DNA of 64,000 nucleotides. It comes from Nematostella vectensis (lineage: Eukaryota; Cnidaria; Anthozoa; Actiniaria; Edwardsiidae). Below the pieces are notes generated by a model that saw only the letters and a list, made by a program, of their open reading frames with translations, did no database searches and was not told where the DNA came from. How positions within the stretch are numbered: the first letter of the stretch is position 1; each line of letters begins with the position of its first letter. The stretch is taken from positions 10,645,821 to 10,709,820 of the forward strand of contig NC_064043.1 of the NCBI RefSeq assembly GCF_932526225.1. The letters run 5' to 3'. The translations under genes and the position numbers were made by a program. Shown here piece by piece: positions 9,882 to 18,941 of the stretch.

Positions 9882-12800
9882 TAATGGAGTTAAATATTTA
9901 TCTTGTTTTAATTTATCTCAAATGATATCATTAGGTACTCTAGTTAAATTTAGTCGAACCCCCCAAAAATAAGAGAATTTAAGAAGATAGATATATGCAA
10001 CGCATAATGAAACTCCTTATGGCCTATCTGCATCAAACCTGGAATGTATATACATAAAGGTATATTAAAATATTATAATTTTTATGAGGAAATAGGGCCT
10101 CATGTCGAGGTTCTTCAAGCTGTTGCGAATTTTCGACACATAATCTTGAATTCATGGTTCAAGTACTAAGCTTTAGCAGCCCAAAGTTTATAAATCTAGT
10201 CGGGCGGCCATGTTTTTCGACATGAAATCAAAAACAAGCAATTTCCCTTCACATTCTATATCGAAATATCTCTAGTTTTTTTAATAAACATCACGAAAAT
10301 GTATTTCTGGAGCAATATTCATTTCGTTTAAACTTGAGATGTGGCCAAACTCTCAAATGTCCCTGAATGCAAGTGCATCACTCAGTACAAACTTACCTTG
10401 TTGTGAAGTTCCCACATCCAACATAACCACAAAAGAAAAATTCTCGCCGTCCCCAACTAACACCAACCAAATTGCTGTCTTTTGGGACGGTATAGTCGTG
10501 AAAGCAAGGAAAATATTTCCTACTAAACAGTTGATTATTCCCCAATAGAATGAAAATGTCAAGTTTAGCAAAATGACTAAAATCCGGCGACTCAAGGAAA
10601 TTGATACCTAGGTTCCGGCAAATCGCGTCGAGTACTGTACACTTTCAAAACCGAGATTAATCAATTCTTAGTCTCACCCTTGTGATAAAACGTTTTTTGG
10701 AGGGTGCACTTGGTCGATCTTTTTTAAGTTTCTTAATTGCCCAGCTCCTAACTTCTGCAGAACAAAAAGCTTAAGGCGCCAGACTTAAAGGGACAGATTA
10801 AAAAGTCTTATTTTTTTTGTTGAAAAGGCTCCCTCTTGTAACGCAAATGAAAGCTACCTCAAGCTGAGCAAATAATTTTATCTGTCTTAGCCGACAAATG
10901 AATGATCAAATGCTTGGTCTGCTAAACAAACTAAAGGAGGGGGAGGGGGAGGGGGGAGGGCTGTAACACGAAGAAATGAGACAGAGTGGTCGGGCGCGTG
11001 GACCAAACAAAAAGATGACCGCCAGGATTTGACAGCCATAATTAATTTTAAAGTGTCAACTTTCAAATTGCCCTCGGTTAGGGAAACTTTCCTTATTTAT
11101 AAAATATATCTCCTCTTCTTTTTTTGGACGGTAAAAAGGTGGATATTTATCAAACATTGCCCAACTGCTATAGAGAGGCCATAAACTCGTCTACCATATT
11201 TGCTGATCATCCAGGAAGCTTAGAAATTATTACACAATCTTATTTGAAAGGCTCGAAAGGCTAACTATTACGTGAATTTCACTATCTTAGAGCAGTTCAG
11301 AAAAAGGTTTTTAAGCGACAAAAGGAAATTTGATCAGGGAAATAAACAAAGTAGTTTAGCAGACGTTTCGAGCGTTGCCCTCTTCGGAACAAAAGAGATT
11401 CGAAAAAAAAAATTTTCCTCGAAATGTCAACTAAACTACTATGTTTTCACGGGGCGTAAAACAAACCGTCCATTACAACCTTATTTTACAGCTAAAGAAC
11501 AAAGGGCATACAACGAGCCCCCCCCCCCCCCTCCCCCCTTCCCGAAACAACGATTTTATGGCATCATTTCCCGAAACACCGATTTTATGGCATATTTCGT
11601 CGTTTGGTTATGTTCTGATGCCGAATTTAAAAGTAGCTGGGGAAAAAATTATCTGTTCCTTTTTCCCAGGTGGGAGACAGGGGCAAAAAATTGTAAGGTC
11701 GTGTTAGCTTATATTCGCTTGATTTTTTGCATAGATGTTCCTTGTGTGATATAAAACAAAATAAGCTTTAGTACTTTTTGGTAGATAATCTGTTCTTGAG
11801 ATATTGCAAATTGTAAGACTCTCGTTTTGTCTGAAATTGCCCGATTTGGGCGAAATTTGCTACTTTTTTCATTTGCTCAATGATATCTCAGGAACGGATC
11901 ATCTACCAAAAAAAATACTAAAGCTTATTTTGTTTTGTTTTTTATGCAAGGAACCTCTAGGCAAAATATAAACAAAATGTAAGCTAAGACAACCTTACAA
12001 TTTTTTTCTCCTGTCAAGGAAGGACCATCCGTTTATTTTTCCCAGCCACCATTGGTTAGGAATTTTTTTTTTCCCAGCGCAGCAGTGATTAGGCATTTTA
12101 TTTAGCACATAAATAATTGCCCGTATAACCGATCGGGATGATTTTTTTCCCCAAGCATCTGCTCCATCGCCCCAAAAAATATTCTCAGCACAACTAGTTC
12201 GACTCCACAAATTTGCCAGCAGAATAAATCGGAACGTTTTTATTCTCAGCAACCGAGGGGTCTAACATCTTCCCAGCCAGCAAAAAAGGCAAACGGGCTG
12301 CTAAACAGATATTTTGCGGAACAGATCCGTTTTGTGCCCAACTAAGAAATAAATGTCAAAAATAAACTCGATTTATAGATATATAAAATAGCCGTCCCAT
12401 ATATTTAGTGATGCTCCCTCAAATTCCTTAAATATCTGTCAACGAGCTATACAATTTTTTACTAGTTTCAAAGGCTATTTTGCCAGGCACTCAATTTTCT
12501 AACTCGATAACAAAAGGATTGGGTTAGTTAAAGTTACAAACTCCTACTAAATACACCAATCAAACTATATGTTTTTGTGGGTATTGTGGTTTTTAGAAAA
12601 ATACTTTTCTAATAACGCATAAAGCGAATCAATTCAAAAAAGATTCCTGAATAAAGCGTACTAATTAATTCTTTAATTTCTTTTATCGCGCCATTATGTG
12701 GCTATTGGTGAAGTTTGCAATAATTTTAAATAACAAAAACCGTGCATTTCAAATCGAACAGGTTGAGCTTGAGATATACCTTTCCTTTGCCTTCATTAAA

Positions 12801-13880
12801 AAAACAAAACAAAGTAGACAAAGCAAGACGAAGTTGTCCTCGCAATGGTGCAAGATTGGCCATCTGGCCCTCAGTTCTGTGTTGTTACCACGTAAAGTGA
12901 GAATAACGGGCCGAAGATAATTTATTGCATGACAGGAGACAAATAATCTTTCATTATTCATCATAACGGATTATATTCGAAGTTGCTAACTGTGGCCACT
13001 GCTTATCAAGTGGATAAGGTATTTGGCTTTATGATTTAGATTGATGATTTAGTTTACTTCTTTTTTATCTCTTTATTAATTATTTTCACAAGTATTTTTT
13101 TTTTCAAATTTATACAGGTTTCCAAGTATTCCATATAAGCTTTCTTTGTTTATTTGTGCTGTTAAAAAAACTGTAGAAAAAGTCGCACAAACATCGCTCA
13201 AATTTTCAGGCATTAAATTCTGAATACTGACAACATGGCAAGTGTTATAAATAAAATGAGAAACTAAAAAAAATGAGAAAACAAATTACACAGGTAAACA
13301 ATAAATATTGGTTGAAAAGTGCGCTGGTTTGGCAAAAAAATTTCACTAACAATACAATTGATTTAAAGCTTTCAGAAATAATTATCTTAAATTGTCTGTC
13401 TTTTATTGCGAAAGGCAAAACTCTTGGAGAGTTCCAGAAGCTGAGCAGGTGTGAGGTGTTTTCATTTGCGTGGGTTATTTGATGTCTTTATTTGGTTTAT
13501 TTGGTCAGCTGGTGGATGTAAAAACAGTGACAGCTTATCGCTAGACCGGTGGATGTGTTGTTTTTATGTTTGTTGTAGAAGGGGAGCATTGATGGTTTGT
13601 TTCTTTGCATTTCAGTAATTCCTGGCAATTTAAGAAGGAGGCTGTTAGTTCCTACTTTGGTTCATCATTTGGCTCCGTGTCGGATTTACAGAACGAACTG
13701 ATGACAGCATAGAGTAATTCTCGGGAGAGATAATTTGCTTGGTGATAAGATAAAGGTCAAAAAAGTAACTCTATGTAAGTAAGCAACGGAGAGTTTTAAT
13801 TCGATTATTCCATAACGCTTGTGAGGGATAATTTATTGGACAAACGAAAAAGACAAATTGTTTATTCAAGTACCGTTTAT
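9882..13880. other. Intergenic region between the two GPCRs
   Basis: Expected to contain the 5' exon(s) and promoter of the minus-strand GPCR, which I cannot pinpoint. Otherwise it is AT-rich sequence, a G-rich purine tract near 10932-10960, a poly-C tract near 11518-11537 and a long inverted repeat at 11637-12051. Short frames such as 10339-10548 and 11272-11754 show no domain. Confidence 0.5.
11637..12051. mobile_element. Fold-back element with long inverted arms
   Basis: The left arm (about 11637-11812) and right arm (about 11878-12051) are imperfect reverse complements over about 170 bp; shared words include AAAATTGTAAGG, AACAAAATAAGCTTTAGTA and TTTGGTAGAT. The loop is only about 65 bp. 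This is a fold-back or MITE-type structure; no gene inside. Confidence 0.75.
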
Positions 13881-14981
13881 ATGGCGACGGAGGCTTTCAA
13901 TACGTCGTTTACAGGCTACAATTCCACAAGAAATGACAGTAATACCACGTTAACGGCGAATTACGGAGTTGGTCCCATTGGAAGCGAGGATATCAAGCTC
14001 ATAGCTACCATATTCTTTAGTGTAATAAGCGCGCTAGGAGTGACGGGAAATCTTCTAGTCATCATTACACTGATTCGCTGGCGGGAAATGCGCACGCCTT
14101 GTAACTACCTGATCGCTAACATCAGCGCCGCTGACCTCATAGTCACTCTGATGCTGTCGCCGCTTAGAGTCGTGGAGCAGTACACTCGAGGCTGGATTTT
14201 CGGGGAGGTGCTGTGTTACGTGTTTGCGCCTCTGCAAGACGCTCTCGTCTCCGTGTCTGTGTTTACATTCACGGCAATCGCTCTTGAGAGATACCGCGCC
14301 ATCATACACCCGTTCAAGCCAAAACTTAATAAATCTCAAGTAAAGGTTCTTATTGCGCTGATTTGGGTTTTTTGTTACTCGGGCACTGGTCTTCCTCTGG
14401 CTTTCTTCGTCACGTACGCCAAAAAGGGACAAGGTTACCTCTGCTTTGCCGCTATTCCAAAGGATTACTTCTATATATTTGCACTGTATTTAGTGATCGT
14501 CTTTATTACCTTACCGCTACTGCTTCAGATGGTTTGCTATGGCCGCGTCATCTGCGCCTTAAAAGCAAAAGACGCCATTCAGAAACATGACAACAGCGAC
14601 TCTCTGGTTCAACGAGAAGTTTCCAGGCAAAGACTGGACAAACGAAGGCGACTGGTCAAGATGCTTATTGTGCTAATGGCTGTATTCCACGTTTGTTACG
14701 TCCCACGTGGGGTCATCATGCTAATAACCGAATTCGCGCCATTTCTGAGGCATTCTATCGCGTTTGCATTCGCCGACATATCCACCATGTTGCTCTACTA
14801 TATCAAGCACATCATGAATTCCATCATCCTCTGCTGGATGAGTGCAGACTTTCGCGGATGTTTCGCAGGAGTCTGCTGTTGTGGTCAGCGTAAGGAGCAT
14901 GCGCGAATGGGATCAGAGCGGATAAGGCTGACGTCTGCGGTGAAGGATAAGTCGGCGGACTCAGAGCAAAGCAAACTGTGA
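13881..14981 (+). CDS. Class A (rhodopsin-like) GPCR, peptide-receptor type
   Basis: A complete intronless frame of 366 residues from ATG 13881 (MATEAFNTSF), the first ATG of the frame. The N-terminus has N-glycosylation sites (NTS, NST, NDS, NTT). Landmarks: TM1 VTGNLLVIITL, TM2 NISAADLIVTLMLSP, ECL1 GWIFGEVLCY with the TM3 cysteine, TM3 end ALERYRAIIHP (ERY), ECL2 cysteine in GYLCF, TM5 FITLPLLLQMVCYG, a basic third loop with RQRLDKRRRLVKM, TM6 FHVCYVP (CYxP for CWxP), and TM7 IKHIMNSIILCWMSADFRGCF. The TM7 NPxxY motif is changed to NSxxL. The tail holds CCCGQ. The layout resembles neuropeptide receptors with a W-x-FG loop; the ligand cannot be deduced. An AATAAA at 15322 could serve for polyadenylation. 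Confidence 0.9.
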   Translation: MATEAFNTSFTGYNSTRNDSNTTLTANYGVGPIGSEDIKLIATIFFSVISALGVTGNLLVIITLIRWREMRTPCNYLIANISAADLIVTLMLSPLRVVEQYTRGWIFGEVLCYVFAPLQDALVSVSVFTFTAIALERYRAIIHPFKPKLNKSQVKVLIALIWVFCYSGTGLPLAFFVTYAKKGQGYLCFAAIPKDYFYIFALYLVIVFITLPLLLQMVCYGRVICALKAKDAIQKHDNSDSLVQREVSRQRLDKRRRLVKMLIVLMAVFHVCYVPRGVIMLITEFAPFLRHSIAFAFADISTMLLYYIKHIMNSIILCWMSADFRGCFAGVCCCGQRKEHARMGSERIRLTSAVKDKSADSEQSKL

Positions 14982-16003
14982 GCAAAATATTGGCTGTGGC
15001 TTTACTATGAAAAATCAACCCGCTCTAGCTGCAGAGCCAGAACCTTTTTGGAAGGTGCTGACAAAGATTTAATGCTTACAAAGACTGTGGGACATTTTAA
15101 TTTTGACGCTTAATTGTATACGAGTCATGCAAAAGTGCGGAGGGGTGATGGGTTTCCACCTCGTTGATGGGGATCGATTTGTATTCTTTCGCAAGGATAG
15201 TTTTTGAGGTGTAATCTTAACAAACCAAAAGCTTTGACTGACGCGCAGGAATAAACACTGTTGTTGTTTTTGAAGAGTGACGATGCCAGCGCACCTGCTG
15301 ACCGCAGTAGTCATTAGATACAATAAAATCCCTTCTCTAATTAGTTATTTATTGCAGTGAGAACGAAATAAAGGATTGCACCATTAGGTGGCACGGATCG
15401 TGCCACTTGATGACGAAAACAGAGTTCTCAACAGTATAGACAAGGGTCGGACCATGTGATAGTTGGGGCGGGGGAGGGGGGTATGGAGGAGGACTGTTGC
15501 TCGATTTTTTTTCTCGGACAGTGTAGCTGCCCGATTTTTTTTCCCAAAAGATGTGACGGGTTTTTTTCTGCCAGTCTTTTAAAATTACAATGTTTGCACG
15601 ATTTTTTAAGCCTTGCTCGAATCTTTTTTGGGAGGGAATCAGCCACCCCCACCCCGTCAAATGTCAATGGTCCGTTCCCCTAATGTAATCTGTATAAAGA
15701 CCAAATAAAAAGGATGTATGTATGTAATAGTAGTAGCGTGTCACTCGCCAAGCTCCCCCCCCCCCTTCCATTCCCATTCCCTCGAAAAAAGCAGTATGCT
15801 GGGTAAATTTTTTCAGTGCGCATGCTTGAATTTTTATATTGTGGAACTGTTGGTGTCTGGTACCGCTGGGTAATAGACGTACTGTCCAAGTGTATATTGG
15901 TAAAAATATCAAGAAAATTTAGACAAAAATTGTCGTGTTTGCCAAACGCGTTCACTTCCATATAAGGAAACTAATATATTCCCTATTTGAGGCAAACAGC
16001 TCA
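14982..16003. other. 3' UTR and intergenic region
   Basis: Presumed GPCR 3' UTR, then a stretch at 15430-15665 rich in runs of T separated by GC words (CCCGATTTTTTTTCCC and variants), which resembles a degenerate interspersed repeat, then a poly-C tract near 15755. No gene is supported. Confidence 0.45.
15322..15327 (+). promoter_or_regulatory. Candidate polyadenylation signal for the plus-strand GPCR
   Basis: AATAAA about 340 bp after the GPCR stop codon at 14981. Position and sequence are suitable; no downstream GT-rich element was verified. Confidence 0.4.
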
Positions 16004-18941
16004 CATTTCTAAAAATGTCATGGTAGTTACGTGATGTCTACAACATTTACTTAGTTAATTGCGCCATTTTTCCGTTCCGACATCACTTAGTATAAATTGG
16101 CGCTAAAATTCAGGAATAGAAAACTTCTCGGATGCGAGTGAAAACGCGAAAAAACGGCGCGTTAATCGTACAATCCATGGATTTGGCTAGCGGAGCGCGT
16201 AAGAATACAATACATTTAGTCCCAAAATCGCATATAAGCATCAATGGGTTGGGGCAAACAGCTCACCTTTTAAAAAATGTCATGATAATTTGAGGTGATG
16301 TCTAAAACATTTACTTTCTTAATTATATTCTATCGCGCCAAAATCGCGCTCTCTGTATCCAGGTGGCCCAAGAGAAAGTACTTATTTCTATAGTGAGAGT
16401 GATACAGGGACTGAATTCTAACTTTCGCCGAACAGCGCTAAACGGCCCCAAATGCTTAAAGGGGCTCCTGTTTCTGTATTACCAATAAATCTTATACATG
16501 CAAGCTGTCAAAGTAGTCCACATTCTAGACATAAGGCAGAGTTGCTATAGAAATTGGGATAATGGCAAGCCGCAGCAACTTTAACCCATTAAGACCGTTG
16601 GTTTGCCTGCGATAGCACCAACATAACTAAGACCAATCTATGCGTTTTTCATTTTTGATACCCTGCGTTTCAGAGCAACATAGATCTATCTTAGCTCGCC
16701 TGAGAAGGAATGACTCATAAAATGTCTACTCTTTCCCTCTCACATTTCCGTCGACTGTTCTTATATTTAATCGCTGGTGTGGCTCTTGTATCAACGATTT
16801 TACTGACACACTTTAAATTTCAAAGATATAGGAAGATAGAAAGCGAGTTTTTCAACCATACAGAAATAACACACGACTCGTTCGTTTTGGCGCACCCCGG
16901 ACGGTCAAACTTGACAAGTTCACATCTTGGTGCCGAGTTTGCGCTTGTTGTACCACACAGCTTATCTCACTCAGAGGAAAACTCTGATCTCGGATTTCTC
17001 AGCAATAACGACCTTGAAACCGTGTTGCAGTTAGGGAAACTACTCCAGTCACATCCTGAATTCGACGGCGCTAGTGGTTTACCTGAGTCTTTACGGGGTC
17101 AAGCCGAACAGCTTTTTCCAAGACAAAAAGAGGAGAATCCAGCAGATTCATTCCAAGGATTATTCAATAAAACATGGTGCCAGTTTACAAAGAAAATGTG
17201 GAGCGTTCAGATTAGAAATTGCGGACGAATTCGCACAGTCGATAGTAGTGATATTGACACCACGAGGAGGGTCTTGAACGCTACTGCGCCACGTGTCTCA
17301 TCATATGTCTTTCAGCAATGCAACATTCTCAGAGGAGCCTTCGTGATAAGGAAGGAAAAGTTCAAAACTATTAACAACTGGAGACCTTTGTATGGAGAAC
17401 TAGGAATACTAGACTTTTTCCTACGATCTGGAGGTGATTTTAGAATGGCCAAATTTGGAAATTTGTTTTTAAGTGATGACCTACATAAAGTCGATAGAGG
17501 TATTCAGGAAGGGGAGTTTAATTTTTCGGACCCTGCCTTGTTTGGCAATGATCATGGTGTGCTACGAATCGTACAGGAAGATCGCATCGAATGGACAGAT
17601 TGCGTAGCAAATGGCCGCATTTGCAAAGAGGAACCTTACAACAAAACAACGCCACTTCTTCGTCTAGGGATGCCAATATGCTGTAGTGTCGTACTTGACG
17701 AGATCTTGAGAGATTTGGTTAACGTATTTCACAAAAAGGGAATAAATTACCTGGTACTTTATGGAACTCTAATAGGGGCAATGCGAAGCAAGACAATCAT
17801 TCCTTGGACAAACGATGTTGACATTGGCTTACGTAAAGAAGATTTTAGAAACACCACTTTCTTTGGTTCGCTGCAAAAATATCTCGGTAAAAAATATTTG
17901 GTGGGAATATATTCGGGCATGCCACGAATGTTACCTGTGTTTCAACCTTATACTAAGCTCAGCGCGTCTCCTTACAACAGCGGGTTTTGCGAAATGCAGC
18001 TAAAGGGGGAATTCTTTAGCGACGAGGTGATCAAATCTATTGCAAACATGCTACCGTTAGGTACTTTGTGGCGTAGATCGGGCTACCTTGACTTTTACGT
18101 TACAGGAGATAGTTGGTGGAACGGTTACTCCACTGTTGAGATTAACGGTATGAAATTGGTTACGGTCAAGGATCCCCACGGTTTTCTAGTGGATCACTAC
18201 GGTAAAGATTATATTGTCCCGTCAGTAAAAAACGAGTCCTGGAACGGCTTCGAATCCTGGAAAGGCTACGTATAGATAGCCTTTCCATTAGGTAGCCTTT
18301 CTCATTCCTCATCTTTCATCTTCTTCTGGCCTCTTATGGGAAAAAGCAACTGCTGTTTTTGTGCTGTATAGACATGTCCTAAAAGTTAGATTCATATTAG
18401 AATGGGATTTAATGACAAGTTCATATATAAGTGGGTAGAAATAGTTTTTCTCATCATCATCATCATCACCATCTTTATTTTGCTCATAATTCTGTTTCTT
18501 TACATAGGTATATACTAAAGGATAGAGATCTATAATTTCTTACAAGTAAAGTAAATGAGAACAAGTTCGAGCAGGGAAGCTAAATAAACTAGTCAGTTAT
18601 CGAGTTAGCTTCATTCAGTGACTCAGCAATCAAGTAGATGAATCTATCGCAAGCATGTATTCCATGCTAGTCGAGAGGTTCTACTACTACTAAGTTTATC
18701 ACCATGGCATGGTATCCCAGGCCAAATGAATTAGAGTGCCCTCTTTTGAATGTTGTTGATAGTGTTGACCAATTTGTTTTTAATATTTGCGCAACGGCAG
18801 CTGTTTCAGTCTATATGAGATATGGCCTCATTGCTAGACAATTTTGTTGGCAGGACGCTGAAGTCGAAAGGGGAGTGTCAACCCCCCCCCCCCCCTGAGG
18901 TAAAAGCTAGTTTATTTTTATACTCCAACAAGAGTGACTGG
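16004..18941. repeat. Tandem duplication, copy 1 (LicD gene and flanks)
   Basis: About 2.94 kb nearly identical to 18942-21724. The repeat begins at CATTTCTAAAAATGTCATGG and ends at GAGTGACTGG, immediately followed by the start of copy 2. It includes about 700 bp upstream and 670 bp downstream of the coding region. Confidence 0.92.
16710..18275 (+). CDS. LicD/fukutin-family phosphotransferase-like protein, copy 1
   Basis: An intronless 521-residue frame. The N-terminus is short and basic (SHFRR), followed by one hydrophobic helix at about residues 17-33 (LYLIAGVALVSTILL): a type II, Golgi-type membrane topology. Several N-x-S/T sites follow. The C-terminal half holds the family core: MPICC, YGTLIGAMRS (residues 351 on), IIPWTNDVDIG with D369-x-D371, and FLVDHYG near the end. 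In fukutin, FKRP and bacterial LicD this core transfers sugar-phosphate or choline-phosphate groups with a metal bound by the DxD; the substrate here is not predictable. Two start codons are in frame (residues 1 and 5). The twin gene is 2944 bp downstream, in the same orientation. Confidence 0.85.
   Translation: MTHKMSTLSLSHFRRLFLYLIAGVALVSTILLTHFKFQRYRKIESEFFNHTEITHDSFVLAHPGRSNLTSSHLGAEFALVVPHSLSHSEENSDLGFLSNNDLETVLQLGKLLQSHPEFDGASGLPESLRGQAEQLFPRQKEENPADSFQGLFNKTWCQFTKKMWSVQIRNCGRIRTVDSSDIDTTRRVLNATAPRVSSYVFQQCNILRGAFVIRKEKFKTINNWRPLYGELGILDFFLRSGGDFRMAKFGNLFLSDDLHKVDRGIQEGEFNFSDPALFGNDHGVLRIVQEDRIEWTDCVANGRICKEEPYNKTTPLLRLGMPICCSVVLDEILRDLVNVFHKKGINYLVLYGTLIGAMRSKTIIPWTNDVDIGLRKEDFRNTTFFGSLQKYLGKKYLVGIYSGMPRMLPVFQPYTKLSASPYNSGFCEMQLKGEFFSDEVIKSIANMLPLGTLWRRSGYLDFYVTGDSWWNGYSTVEINGMKLVTVKDPHGFLVDHYGKDYIVPSVKNESWNGFESWKGYV

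Noticed and set aside
17074-18003. Secondary open frames within the LicD genes
   Set aside because: Shadow frames of the 521-residue coding sequence, duplicated only because the gene is.
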